Positions 8,448 through 16,529 of a DNA stretch of 64,000 nt are shown here, piece by piece. The DNA lies in assembly GCF_000960085.1 (NCBI RefSeq), contig NZ_JYGT01000010.1:62001-126000 (forward strand). The letters run 5' to 3'. Every line of letters begins with the position of its first letter. The first letter of the stretch is position 1. This DNA comes from Streptococcus infantis. GTDB lineage: Bacteria; Bacillota; Bacilli; Lactobacillales; Streptococcaceae. The translations under genes were made by a program, and so were the position numbers. Below the pieces are notes generated by a model. It ran no database searches, had not been told where the DNA came from, and was given only the letters and a program-made list of their open reading frames with translations.

Positions 8448-8548
8448 TCACGTTTCTAGAGGGGATATAGCTGTAAAATATTACATATATACCGTGTTGT
8501 TAAACCAAGACGGTAGCAAAAAGGTACCAAAAATTAAGGTTTCGGAGC

Positions 8549-8923
8549 TTATAAACTTAAGAAAGTTGTCTCAAGTATTTGGCCTTTTTTTATTGTCTTT
8601 TTGTAACAAAGTGACGTAGTCACTTTTAGTGTGGAATAGGTGAGATAAAAAACAGTGTTTCGGTTTTGGTCAATGAAGTAAAGCAAAACATATTGGTCTA
8701 TAATTTTTCCTCGTGAGGGATACTTGCTGTTAATTTTTACTCCGATTTTCTCATCAGCGTCAAATCTTGCTTCAGGAAAAATCTCTAAACTTTTTAAGCT
8801 GTCTAAGATTTTAGCCACAGTATTTTTGGCGGATTGAGGGGAGAGAAGTACCGTAGCTATATAGTCGTGTATATTGTCGATAGCTTCCTCGACCTCTTTT
8901 GAAGCAATCACTTTATAAGCCAT
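8549..8923 (-). CDS. RelE/ParE-family toxin
   Basis: This 124-residue protein has the ParE/RelE fold signature: KVIASKEVEEAIDNIHDYIA, the LLSPQSAKNTVAKILDSL helix, PEARFDADEKIGVKI and an aromatic strand (YVLLYFIDQNRNTVFYLTY). Family members cleave mRNA on the ribosome or inhibit gyrase. Its ATG overlaps the antitoxin gene by 11 bases, the standard operon layout. The C-terminal 20 residues are longer than usual and may be read into flanking DNA after an end change. Sequence style is Firmicute-like and contrasts with the surrounding Rhs DNA. Confidence 0.82.
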   Translation of the reverse strand: MAYKVIASKEVEEAIDNIHDYIATVLLSPQSAKNTVAKILDSLKSLEIFPEARFDADEKIGVKINSKYPSRGKIIDQYVLLYFIDQNRNTVFYLTYSTLKVTTSLCYKKTIKKGQILETTFLSL

Positions 8924-9197
8924 AACGTACCCTCATATCGTCTAGGGAAGTTCCTTCGTCTGCCTCGTATTCTCTCAAGGCACGCTCAGATTGGGCTTGT
9001 AATTCTTTAATTAACTGTTCTCTATGTAGATCTTCGGCCGTCTTAATAGGTAAATCTTGCTCCAGGACTATTTGCTCCACAAATAAAGAAATAGCATCTG
9101 TCATTGTCATGCCCTTTTCCTTGATAATTTTTCGAGCTTGTTCCATAGTGGCTTCATTCAGTTTAAAATTGTATTGTTTCGATAAAGTTATAGCCAT
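8913..9197 (-). CDS. RelB/DinJ-family antitoxin
   Basis: This 94-residue protein starts with a ribbon-helix-helix domain (YNFKLNEATMEQARKIIKEK then MTMTDAISLFVEQIV). It ends in an acidic toxin-binding tail with the DDMRVRYGL finish typical of DinJ. A CGGAG lies upstream of the ATG. It overlaps the toxin gene and should repress the pair. A palindrome (CTATACGTTATAG) sits 15 bases before the start. Confidence 0.85.
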   Translation of the reverse strand: MAITLSKQYNFKLNEATMEQARKIIKEKGMTMTDAISLFVEQIVLEQDLPIKTAEDLHREQLIKELQAQSERALREYEADEGTSLDDMRVRYGL

Positions 9198-9211
9198 GAT
9201 ATAGCTCCGTT

Positions 9212-9224
9212 CTATACGTTATAG
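9212..9224 (-). promoter_or_regulatory. Putative antitoxin operator
   Basis: CTATA-CGT-TATAG is a perfect 5-bp inverted repeat just upstream of the dinJ-like start, in AT-rich DNA suited to a -10 region. Ribbon-helix-helix antitoxins bind such sites. This is inferred from position. Confidence 0.45.
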
Positions 9225-9254
9225 ATTGATTATATATTAGATATAGATTTTAAT

Positions 9255-9286
9255 CAAAAAAAAAAGTTCTGTTTGATGACAGAACT
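9255..9286 (-). terminator. Intrinsic terminator, Firmicute style
   Basis: AGTTCTGT and ACAGAACT form an 8-bp stem with a 6-base loop, followed on the minus strand by ten T. It would stop transcripts coming from the small ORF at 9320-9394 and insulate the toxin-antitoxin operon. It lacks an uptake sequence, unlike the hairpins elsewhere in the array. Confidence 0.75.
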
Positions 9287-9319
9287 AAGTTATTTCAATA
9301 GACGTCGTAGTACTTTAGT

Positions 9320-9394
9320 TTACTGACGTACTGAGCGGTCAAGAAAGCATAATACAGAAAATGCAAGCATCCAACCAAAAAGTGTTTTTCTCAT
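9320..9394 (-). CDS. Possible 24-residue hydrophobic peptide
   Basis: The frame MRKTLFGWMLAFSVLCFLDR (then SVRQ) starts 34 bases downstream of the truncated gene's stop and ends before a strong terminator. The composition is a single membrane helix with basic ends. A weak GATGAGG precedes the ATG. It could be a small membrane peptide or chance; the terminator placement favours transcription. Confidence 0.35.
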   Translation of the reverse strand: MRKTLFGWMLAFSVLCFLDRSVRQ

Positions 9395-9427
9395 AGCGTT
9401 GCCTCATCACTAAATATATACCACAGC

Positions 9428-9639
9428 TTATTTTTTAGCTGCGATTTCCTCGACGGTCTTCTTTTTGAAAAATTCAATTTTTTCAATCGGAGTCATATTG
9501 CGATATGTTTTGATAAAATCACGATAAATCAGGTACTTTTTATCAGGATCAAGTAAGTCATTAAAGAGGTTAATAACTCCAGTTTTAAAGGTATCAATAT
9601 CCTCAATAACAAGAAGAATATAAGGCGATTTTTTATATT
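9428..9639 (-). pseudogene. 3' fragment of an unrecognised Firmicute-like gene
   Basis: About 70 in-frame codons include INLFNDLLDPDKKYLIYRDF and YRNMTPIEKIEFFKKKTVEE, ending AAKK at 9428. The frame is closed at about 9640, where DNA of Rhs-array type resumes, so the 5' end has been cut off at the segment boundary. The function is unknown. Codon use resembles the streptococcal half. Confidence 0.5.
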
Positions 9640-9694
9640 AGATGGATGTTATAGTTATCCCTGAGATGAATTTTTTATAAGGACCTCTTGGAAT

Positions 9695-9765
9695 GTGGGT
9701 TCTTATAAACCCACTCATCTTTTTTCAGACGCCCCCAGGCGGTGTATTCGCAGTACCATACCTGT
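9695..9765 (-). pseudogene. Rhs core remnant
   Basis: A short core piece reads the WGRLKKDE(W)VY linker variant and contains TTTCAGACGCCCCC. It stops within a few codons of the 9640 boundary. It shows that array DNA resumes on this side of the Firmicute-like segment. Confidence 0.55.
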
Positions 9766-9800
9766 GTTTTTGAAAATTCATGCAGGCTACGGCTTGCTGA
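9760..9800 (-). repeat. Cassette-end repeat (partial)
   Basis: GAAAATTCATGCAGGCTACG then GCTTGCT, ending at the stop of the next immunity gene. Confidence 0.6.
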
Positions 9801-9801
9801 T

Positions 9802-10347
9802 TTATATAGGGTAGCTCAAAGATTTTATGAAATCATTTATTTCATCTTCATTAAAGCTATTTTCAAGATATTCTTTCTCATAAAAAATAAAATCTAATAA
9901 ATATTTTCTTGAATAATCATCTAAATTATTTTTAATTTTCTCAATTAGCATAAAAAATTTATTGGGTTCTATTAATTTTGTTATTAGTACATTTAACTCA
10001 AAATCACAATTTTTGCTTAAAATATTTAGATTTTGAAAAATCAAATCAGCAATTTCCTGTTTTTGTAGGTCATTAAAGTTAAGTATAGATATTGCTCTCA
10101 GAAAATCAGAGATGCTTTGAACTACTATAAATTTATTATTGGATAATATATATTTAATAAATTTAAATTCATTCTCAGTAATTTCTATTTTATTTGGGAA
10201 TATTTCTGATAATAAATACAATGCTCTACGTATTCTTTTAGATGGTAGCGAATCTAGTAGTATAATTATTTGACTGAAATCTTCTTGTTCTAAAGAAGAT
10301 TCAATCATATTTTGTATATAAAAATCACTATTGCGCATAATTATCAT
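9802..10347 (-). CDS. All-helical immunity protein, family not identified
   Basis: This 181-residue acidic protein is predicted to be a helical solenoid (IIILLDSLPSKRIRRALYLL, QEIADLIFQNLNILSKNCDF, YSRKYLLDFIFYEKEYLE), a shape shared by HEAT-like immunity proteins. It has no membrane span. It follows the hydrophobic Rhs tip at 10370-11240 and is its presumed partner. The second methionine (10338) is an alternative start because the AGGAG is very close to the first ATG. Confidence 0.6.
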   Translation of the reverse strand: MIIMRNSDFYIQNMIESSLEQEDFSQIIILLDSLPSKRIRRALYLLSEIFPNKIEITENEFKFIKYILSNNKFIVVQSISDFLRAISILNFNDLQKQEIADLIFQNLNILSKNCDFELNVLITKLIEPNKFFMLIEKIKNNLDDYSRKYLLDFIFYEKEYLENSFNEDEINDFIKSLSYPI

Positions 10348-10369
10348 GCTCCTATATCAATATTAAACT

Positions 10370-11240
10370 TCACATTGCTCCTACAAGACTTCCTCCTACC
10401 ACAAAAGCACCACATACTCCCGCCGTTGAATATATACAAACACTAACTAGCACAACAGTTCCAATAAGGGCGATTGCTGTTAAAGCATCATTATTAGTAG
10501 ATGTTTTGTCTTCAGTGGAGCAATTAGTGTATTTTGTTACGGAAGAAGAAGGAGGAGGAGGTTTGTCGCAACCATTATCTACCCACTCTTTTTCGGCTTT
10601 AGCTAGTTAACTATACGCAGCATTCAGTAGCTTTACATGACCTCGGACAGTATCTCTAAGAGCTTCTCCTGAACCAATTAGTCACGGTAAATAATTTGGA
10701 TTACTCTCAAGTGCGGGAATACGTTTTAAGTATATTTCGTATTTAAGATTTTCTATTCTAGCTGCAATTGATGCACATTTCTGAGCATTATATAAACCAA
10801 AAATATCAACCCATCCCTGCACGTTCGGCGCAAATTGATAAAGATTATTCCCACCCTTTAATTTGATCGGATCCTGATTCACAAACCGACCTGCATCAGG
10901 ATCGTAATACCTGAAGAAGTTGTAATGCAGCCCCGTCTCACGGACGGCATACTGGTTTTGCAAGCGGAAGGGTTGGTAAGCACTATCCGTTACCTTGATT
11001 TCCTCTTTCAGACGCCCCCAGGCGGTGCATTCGCCGTACCACAACAGATTGGCGTCCTTATCGGTCATCTCACGTAGGATGCCGATTTGGTCGCAGTGGA
11101 AGTAGTGGGTTTGTTGGCGGTTTTCGTCGTCGGCATTGGTGTGGTTGTGTACTTGTGCCAAGGGTTCGTAGCTGTCGGGATCGGTGTAGATATAAGTATA
11201 CCTGCCGTCCTAAACAAATCCAGTTTTCTCTTCGAGGCCG
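10370..11240 (-). pseudogene. Orphan Rhs core with hydrophobic tip, two nonsense codons
   Basis: The core is nearly full ([53 protein letters not shown]). The tip starts YNAQKCASIAARIENLKYEI, meets a TGA after NYLP and a TAA after NAAYS. It is otherwise open to 10370. It ends in TAIALIGTVVLVSVCIYSTA followed by VCGAFVVGGSLVGAM, a hydrophobic hairpin that suggests a membrane-active tip. Both lesions are single-base changes from sense codons. A separate stop lies in the upstream core (TTTAGGACGG region). Confidence 0.68.
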
Positions 11241-11317
11241 TCTGAGAAGCAGAAGCGCGTGCGTACCGCGCACACTTTACGTCGGGATTGTAGCTTTCAT
11301 ACGGGCTACGGCTTGCT
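11240..11317 (-). repeat. Cassette-end repeat
   Basis: A full copy with GCGCGTGCGTACCGCGCAC and CGGGCTACGGCTTGCT. The next immunity gene reads into it and takes its TAG stop from the repeat itself (AGCAAGCCGTAG on the minus strand). Confidence 0.7.
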
Positions 11318-11869
11318 TTGAAATCTATTTTTGAACGTAAGAAATTTATCATATGAATTTAGTTGTTCAGCAGAATAATTTTCCATAATTTCAGCATTAT
11401 CACTATCTACAATAGAAACAAAAAATATGACATTCTTTGTTTTTTTCTTATCTATATTTTCTATCGCTTTTTTAAATCCTTCTATAATTGAATCATATAC
11501 TTCCGCCTGATATTGCTCAAAATTACCTTCTGATATTAATGTATTTGCATCATTAAGAATATTTTGAATCTCATTATTGAATACACTATCTATTTTCTCA
11601 GGAACCTCTCCAAGTCCTATTGCAAATTGAGGGTAATACCATTTAATAAAAGGCTGATCTTCTTTTGGGTAGTTTACTTTTTCTATTTCGTAGTGAGAAA
11701 TAGTGTTAGCAGCCCAACCCAGATATGAACAATAGTCATCAATATATAATGTATAGGCAAAAACTTCATTAGAATTATATCTTTCTAATACAAATTTAAA
11801 TGTTTCTGTAACTCCTTTAGATACATTCTGGATCAAATCTTGAATTATATAATTACTTAAAATACTCAT
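11306..11869 (-). CDS. DUF4303-type immunity protein
   Basis: This is a second DUF4303 member, 187 residues from the ATG at 11869, chosen because AAGGAAAATTAAA lies before it. Typical blocks are GVTETFKFVLERYNSNEVFA, SYLGWAANTISHYE, a conserved WYYPQF segment and an acidic helix. Identity to the 627-1184 protein is low. The final SKP residues and the stop come from the flanking repeat, so the native stop may have been replaced. The preceding toxin survives only as a short 3' piece. Confidence 0.72.
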   Translation of the reverse strand: MSILSNYIIQDLIQNVSKGVTETFKFVLERYNSNEVFAYTLYIDDYCSYLGWAANTISHYEIEKVNYPKEDQPFIKWYYPQFAIGLGEVPEKIDSVFNNEIQNILNDANTLISEGNFEQYQAEVYDSIIEGFKKAIENIDKKKTKNVIFFVSIVDSDNAEIMENYSAEQLNSYDKFLTFKNRFQSKP

Positions 11870-11902
11870 TTTAATTTTCCTTTTATAAATTTTTGTTATC
11901 AA

Positions 11903-12002
11903 TCAATTTCTATGCACATTTACTACGTGATCCGTATTTTCCAAAAACCTTACATCAATTCTAGTTAATTGCTTACTCATGTATCTATCTGTTTGAGCTT
12001 TA
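11903..12002 (-). pseudogene. Toxin-tip remnant
   Basis: An open stretch reads AQTDRYMSKQLTRIDVRFLE. A neighbouring frame ends KVFGKYGSRSKCA just before the immunity gene. It is a short 3' end of a lost toxin, and a frame change within it is likely. Confidence 0.45.
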
Positions 12003-12365
12003 TTATACATAATTTCCTATCTTTTTTCTTAAAAATAAAAATATTTTAACCCAAAAGGGTGTTGTTAATCCCAAAATTCCTCCGAATATCAATCCTTCAA
12101 GGAACATAAAACTCTCACTTTCGATTTGTATAGCTAATCCCAGCAGCATCCCAATTAACATTTGAATTATGGATAGATATTTAATATTTTTTCTTTCTAA
12201 TTCCAAATGAAATAAAATAACTAGAAAGAAAGAGATGATCGGAAACACGACCAACTTAACTATCGTGTTATCTCCATAATAGGCCATCCATAACCAAAAA
12301 CAAATCCATGAAATTAGAATACTAATCCAATACTTTTGAATAAATTCTTTGACTTTAATTAACAT
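12003..12365 (-). CDS. Four-helix membrane protein, probable immunity protein
   Basis: From the ATG at 12365 (GGAGGACTTCC upstream) the product has 120 residues. It shows four predicted membrane spans, including WISILISWICFWLWMAYYG, VVFPIISFFLVILFHL, MLIGMLLGLAIQI and LIFGGILGLTTPFWVKIFLF. Membrane immunity proteins usually protect against membrane-active or periplasmic toxins. A toxin tail (ITQEYAVNIIAKGGLPC) in another frame overlaps the start. Confidence 0.6.
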   Translation of the reverse strand: MLIKVKEFIQKYWISILISWICFWLWMAYYGDNTIVKLVVFPIISFFLVILFHLELERKNIKYLSIIQMLIGMLLGLAIQIESESFMFLEGLIFGGILGLTTPFWVKIFLFLRKKIGNYV

Positions 12366-12408
12366 GGAAGTCCTCCTTTGGCTATGATGTTTACAGCATA
12401 TTCTTGAG

Positions 12409-13107
12409 TTATATTTGTTCATATAAAGTTAAATTCTTTTCTGTGCTTTTATATATATCTGTATAGAAATAAATTCTATTATCTTTTATCTCTTTCAGAT
12501 AAATCAAGTCTTCGATACCCCCAATATACTCAATGGATAAATCATCTAAATTTAATGTTGCAAGCCTAAATCCAACAACCCAAAATCGTCTAATGAAAAC
12601 TGGAATATATATTTTTCTATTGAAATACAACAAAGGCCCTCCAAAACCCTGTTCTTGAATAATAACTTGACCGTTAATGGATAGACTTCCAACTAAGGGA
12701 GAACCTTGATTTACTTCCATCAAATCAAGGTAACTGACTTCCCATTTGTCAAACAAAAATTTTTCTTGAAAGTCTAAAGGAGTTTCAGTCAAAATTTTTA
12801 ACTTAGACATTTTTATATTTTTTCTTGTCAAAGAATTGAAATCTTCTTCTAATTCTACAAGGAGATTACCAACTTCATTATTAAATGGCCAAGAATCAAT
12901 TACTATCCGAGACAATAAAAATTCTTTTCCTTTTTTTTGTTGAAAAAAACTTTCTGAATTTAGATAATTAATCATGTCATATAGTTCATTTTTTATAGAA
13001 ATCAACTGCTGTTTATTTGTATAACTATATTCATCACAATTATTAATCATTCTATCAATTTCGTCTAAAACAATATTAATCTTTTTTATAAATTGCTCCT
13101 GATTCAT
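12409..13107 (-). CDS. Immunity-type protein of unrecognised family
   Basis: This 232-residue soluble protein has an N-terminal helical bundle (KKINIVLDEIDRMINNCDEY). A C-terminal sheet domain resembles a beta-propeller blade: GSLSINGQVIIQEQGFGG, IYIPVFIRRFWVVGFRLA, DNRIYFYTDIYKS. An AAAGG precedes the ATG, which overlaps the TGA of a toxin remnant ending LERLIRQ. It is followed directly by the membrane immunity gene. Confidence 0.58.
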   Translation of the reverse strand: MNQEQFIKKINIVLDEIDRMINNCDEYSYTNKQQLISIKNELYDMINYLNSESFFQQKKGKEFLLSRIVIDSWPFNNEVGNLLVELEEDFNSLTRKNIKMSKLKILTETPLDFQEKFLFDKWEVSYLDLMEVNQGSPLVGSLSINGQVIIQEQGFGGPLLYFNRKIYIPVFIRRFWVVGFRLATLNLDDLSIEYIGGIEDLIYLKEIKDNRIYFYTDIYKSTEKNLTLYEQI

Positions 13108-13222
13108 TGTCTTATTAACCTTTCCAAGTCATTCATATATTTTTGTTTTTGTCCATCAGGAAACCCCAAACCTTGAGGTGCAGCTTTACCTACAATAATA
13201 GTTGTTCCTAATAGCCGTCGCG
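13104..13222 (-). pseudogene. Toxin-tip remnant
   Basis: Open for about 38 codons: LLGTTIIVGKAAPQGLGFPD, GQKQKYMNDLERLIRQ. It ends in an ATGA overlap with the immunity gene. No core is attached; upstream DNA is an uptake-sequence hairpin. Confidence 0.5.
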
Positions 13223-13267
13223 GCAGAAGCCGTGTAAATCGGGTTATTAAAGAATATGATTACTTAC

Positions 13268-13298
13268 GCCGTCTAACAAGTTTTTCAGACGGCCTTTT
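13268..13298 (-). terminator. Uptake-sequence hairpin
   Basis: GCCGTCTAA and TTCAGACGGCCTT form an imperfect inverted pair; the right arm is an exact AG-DUS on the minus strand. Paired DUS copies act as terminators in Neisseria. Confidence 0.5.
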
Positions 13299-13317
13299 GA
13301 GACTGTTGAAATAAGAA

Positions 13318-13370
13318 ACTGGGGGCGTACCTTGGGGCACGCACCCTACATGCGGGCTACAGTTTACTAC
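13318..13370 (-). repeat. Cassette-end repeat (diverged)
   Basis: GGGGCGTACC, CGCACCCTACATGCGGGC and TACAGTTTACT match the element with an internal deletion. DNA from 13223 to 13399 holds only this and the hairpin. Confidence 0.55.
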
Positions 13371-13399
13371 ACTTGCTCTTCTAAAAGTTGACACTACGA

Positions 13400-14305
13400 T
13401 TATTTAGTAAAACCAATTTCTTTTATTAACCTATCGACTAAATTATTTAAATTAATTCCTTTTGGTACTTCAATTTTAACATTATCACAAAATTTGAATA
13501 ATAATTCCAAGAGGTATTCCTTATTATTTATATTAGGGATATATGGCATTATTTGTATACTCTCCTTTACAAAGGTACCAAAAAGAAATTTTTTACTCTT
13601 CTTTAATATAATCGGATTTAATAAATCTCCATTTCTATTAAATATTTCATAAGCATTTTGTTTGACATCGTCTGGTTCTAAATATAATTCAGCATCTTTG
13701 ATATCGGCAAATAGACTAACGTCTCCACTATCAATTACAATAATTGGTAAAATATTTCTATTATCGTTAATAATATATTCATGAGAATCTATTAATCTAT
13801 CCACCCAAAAACTTGTCATAGTAACTATCTCTTCAAGATTAATACCATCATCAATATCACTAATTCCAATAGTGTAGATTAAAGCGTAGGGGTCTTTGAG
13901 TACGCTTGCTTCAAAATCATCTGGAACAGGTGAAGCTTGAAATGATTTTATAAAGTTCTGAATTTTATCTTGATCTTTCATAATCACTATAGATACTGTT
14001 GAAGGGCCGCAGTCATATAAAGTATCTTCAAAAAAAACTTCATCAATTGGTTTTAAAAATTCAACTATTCCTATGCGATCAGGAATAAATCCCAATAAAA
14101 ATCCTAATATTCCTTTTTTTAAATTACCATTCCATACTAAATTAACTTTAGTATTTTCTTTTAGCTTTCTAAAAAAATCTAAATCTTGACCACTTGTACC
14201 AAGAAAACAACGATAACAAGAAGAATTATTTACTATGTTCAGAAGAGTTTTCAAATTTTTTTGTGTCTCTTTTTCACTGCTCTCTCTTTTAATCTTTGTA
14301 TACAT
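13400..14305 (-). CDS. Large immunity-type protein of unrecognised family
   Basis: This 301-residue protein is one of the longest in the array. It has no signal peptide; segments such as GILGFLLGFIPDRIGIVEFL are hydrophobic but probably buried. The C-terminal half is acidic (ISDIDDGINLEEIV, DIKDAELYLEPDD). An AAAGGTG precedes the ATG by 5 bases. It follows the cationic tip at 14327-14925 by 21 bases and is its likely partner. No family was recognised. Confidence 0.58.
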   Translation of the reverse strand: MYTKIKRESSEKETQKNLKTLLNIVNNSSCYRCFLGTSGQDLDFFRKLKENTKVNLVWNGNLKKGILGFLLGFIPDRIGIVEFLKPIDEVFFEDTLYDCGPSTVSIVIMKDQDKIQNFIKSFQASPVPDDFEASVLKDPYALIYTIGISDIDDGINLEEIVTMTSFWVDRLIDSHEYIINDNRNILPIIVIDSGDVSLFADIKDAELYLEPDDVKQNAYEIFNRNGDLLNPIILKKSKKFLFGTFVKESIQIMPYIPNINNKEYLLELLFKFCDNVKIEVPKGINLNNLVDRLIKEIGFTK

Positions 14306-14326
14306 AGTTCACCTTTATTTATTTAT

Positions 14327-14925
14327 TTACCTTTTAATATTGAAATGTCCAGGGTCTCGTGTCCTCCACCATAATCGACCTGGAGGAAGTCTTTTATTGC
14401 GAATATACTGATTAAATTGACGCAATTTGGGATTTCCTATTTGGTTAACATATCTACCATTTCTAGCCGGAGAAGCTCCCCACGAAATAGAGTTATTAGT
14501 TCGAAATCCTCCTGATCTACTATAAGATGGTTTTCTCCTATACCATTTTCTAAAAGGGCCAAAAGCATTTCGGCATTTACCTATGGCCAATTTACCTACC
14601 TTTCCTAATACAGGGCCTGCTATCGCACCAATACCGGCACAGAGTGGAACACTTTCATAATCAATGTCGTTCTAATCTTTACCATTAATCACATTAGAAG
14701 CGACCTGCATACCCGCATCAGTTGCCGCACCCGTGAGTGCGCCCACTCCCATTGCAATCAGAATTGGTACAAAAGCTATATTTCCACTTGGGTCTATCCA
14801 GTCTTGAGCATTCGGTGCAAACTGATAAACGTTAAAGCCTCCTTCCAACCCAATCGGATCCTGATTAACAAACCTGCCCGCATCAGGTTCATAATACCTG
14901 AAGAAGTTGTGGTGCAGCGACCTTA
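14327..14925 (-). pseudogene. Orphan Rhs core with cationic tip, one nonsense codon
   Basis: The core starts late ([14 protein letters not shown]) and reads [13 protein letters not shown], then [15 protein letters not shown]. It passes into a glycine/alanine-rich linker ([20 protein letters not shown]) and a TAG after INGKD. The frame is then open to 14327. The tip is strongly basic: RKWYRRKPSYSRSGGFRTNN, then RNGRYVNQIGNPKLRQF and LPPGRLWWRTRDPGHFNIKR. This suits a nucleic-acid-targeting toxin, but no family is certain. Confidence 0.6.
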
Positions 14926-14965
14926 TTACGGTTTTGTTGGCTCGCCATTAATATGATTTAATCAA

Positions 14966-15352
14966 TTACTTATAATTTCTCAATAAATTCATTATCTCTT
15001 TAGACATTTTTTTATCATGATATTCTTCCGTTGCATAATGCTTTGCATCATATCCGAACTCATTTTTTATATTTGTTTTAGCACCATTCTCTAAAAGAAT
15101 TTTAATAATATCAATATTTCCGTGAAGGCAAGCATTTTGAATAGGAGTAAAATTTAATTCGCCTTGTTGATTGACATTAGCATCATTTTCTATTAGTAAG
15201 ATAACATCTTTTTTAGCTTGAGAATTAACGGCTAAATTTAATAATGTTTCTCCCATAGAACCTAAGTCATGTACTGAAGTGATTGGATTACTACTAAAAA
15301 AACTAGGGTAGTCTTGGTATTTCAAAAAAAGTTTTGTTAAAAGATTATTCAT
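14966..15352 (-). CDS. Ankyrin-repeat immunity protein
   Basis: This 128-residue protein shows ankyrin repeats: GETLLNLAVNSQAKKDVILL-IENDANVN, then FTPIQNACLHGNIDIIKILL-ENGAKTN, and a degenerate third (GYDAKHYATEEYHDKKM). Ankyrin proteins are documented immunity partners of nuclease toxins. A GGAGAG precedes the ATG. Its upstream toxin tip is frameshifted. Confidence 0.78.
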   Translation of the reverse strand: MNNLLTKLFLKYQDYPSFFSSNPITSVHDLGSMGETLLNLAVNSQAKKDVILLIENDANVNQQGELNFTPIQNACLHGNIDIIKILLENGAKTNIKNEFGYDAKHYATEEYHDKKMSKEIMNLLRNYK

Positions 15353-15371
15353 ATTTACTCTCCAAACAATT

Positions 15372-15738
15372 TTATCTAGAACATTCAGCTTTTGCTTTTT
15401 CTTTTAAAACATTTAATCTGTTTTTCCAATCATTTATTTACTTTTTTATTTGCTTTGTTAAATATTTGTCGTAAACAAGAATAAATTTTAAAAGGATTTA
15501 ATCCTAAATAATCTAGCCAACTCGTGATATTAAATGCATAAGTATAAAAACTTGCATCCTCCAAATATTTAATCGGCTCCTGATTCACAAACCGTTCCTC
15601 ATCAGGCTCATAATACCTGAAGAAGTTGTAATGTAGCCCCGTTTCACGGTCGGCATACTGGTTTTTCAGGCGGAAGGATTGGTGATTGCTATTCGTAACC
15701 TTGGTTTCCTCTTTTAGACGACCTTGCAAGATTGTTAG
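15372..15738 (-). pseudogene. Orphan Rhs core with short frameshifted tip
   Basis: The core reads [38 protein letters not shown] and a variant linker YLEDASFYTYAFNITSWLDY-LGL. The tip runs NPFKIYSCLRQIFNKANKK, stops, and continues in the next frame as NDWKNRLNVLKEKAKAECSR to 15372. The tip is only about 50 codons in total and its family is unknown. Confidence 0.6.
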
Positions 15739-15812
15739 ACCTTTAACCAATCTACGACTATTTTTCTAGAAACCTTGGCTTATGTATTCGATTAACAAAA
15801 TAATAAGTAGAT

Positions 15813-16277
15813 TTAGGAATTATTTATTAACTTTTCGAGATATTCAATACTTCTGAATAAATAATGTTCACCTATTTGCTGTATCAAATTTGATGAGCCC
15901 CCAAATAATATTTTTTCTAAATACTTTTTTAGAATTATAAGCTCATCTTTTTTTAAGAGATTTAAAGCATGAGTGATGTTTTCTGCGGTAGGTATATTTA
16001 TAATAAATTCTTCTATATTTACCGGAATATCATCATTTCCAATGCCATTGCTGATGCTATCAATAATTTTAGGCATTAAATAATTTATTCCTTCTGGTGA
16101 AAAAAAGATGAATGGTACTAAATTATGTTCATCAATAATAATTTTCTCTATTGGGGTATATTCGTAATACTTAAATTCATCTTTAAATTCATCTATTTTA
16201 TAAATGTTTTCTCGATAAAGGTTTTTGAACAATCCTTCTTTAGGATAATCTCTATAGGGAATTTTAAGGAAGGGCAT
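15813..16277 (-). CDS. Immunity-type protein of unrecognised family
   Basis: From the ATG at 16277 (GGAG seven bases upstream) the product has 154 residues and is acidic. It has a conserved-looking YTPIEKIIIDEHNLVPFIFF block and a helical C-terminus (THALNLLKKDELIILKKYLE). No toxin tip is attached: upstream there is only a core remnant and a repeat, so it is an orphan immunity determinant. Confidence 0.55.
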   Translation of the reverse strand: MPFLKIPYRDYPKEGLFKNLYRENIYKIDEFKDEFKYYEYTPIEKIIIDEHNLVPFIFFSPEGINYLMPKIIDSISNGIGNDDIPVNIEEFIINIPTAENITHALNLLKKDELIILKKYLEKILFGGSSNLIQQIGEHYLFRSIEYLEKLINNS

Positions 16278-16317
16278 ATTTGTCTCCATTATGTTAGATA
16301 ACTTTTACATTAATAGT

Positions 16318-16470
16318 GGTTTTTCCATGCGGTGTATTCGCCGAACTACAAGAGTATGCCGTCTTTATCGGTTAAATCTTGAGATGCCGATTTGGTCGCA
16401 GTGGAAGTAGTGGGTTTGTTTGCCGCTTTCGCCGTCTTCGGTTGACCAGTCGTGGACTTGCGTCAAGGGT
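16318..16470 (-). pseudogene. Rhs core remnant without tip
   Basis: In frame this reads LTQVHDWSTEDGESGKQTHY and FHCDQIGIS, then breaks at the usual REMTDKDG block. The section that normally leads into a tip is absent, consistent with recombination inside the core. Confidence 0.6.
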
Positions 16471-16529
16471 ACGTGCGTATCGCACACGCCCCACGTCAGG
16501 ATTGGAGGTTTCGTTTGGGCTACGGCTTG
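16466..16529 (-). repeat. Cassette-end repeat
   Basis: A full copy: GTACGTGCGTATCGCACACG, CCCCACGTCAGGATTGGAGG, then GGGCTACGGCTTGCT abutting the stop of the next immunity gene. Confidence 0.7.

Noticed and set aside
8428..8619. Plus-strand 63-residue frame near the toxin-antitoxin pair
   Set aside because: It is partly antisense to the RelE-like toxin gene, has no ribosome site and no recognisable domain.
11065..11352. Arg- and Pro-rich minus-strand proteins over core fragments (also 5117-5335, 21350-21670, 32466-32693)
   Set aside because: These are off-frame readings of the same Rhs core, whose true frame gives the conserved PDSYEPLAQVHN sequence.
1181..14925. Stop-codon recoding (TAG, TGA or TAA read as sense) in toxin tips
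   Set aside because: All three stops occur, mixed with frameshifts, and only in tips and cores. Neighbouring immunity genes use the standard code, so decay explains it better.
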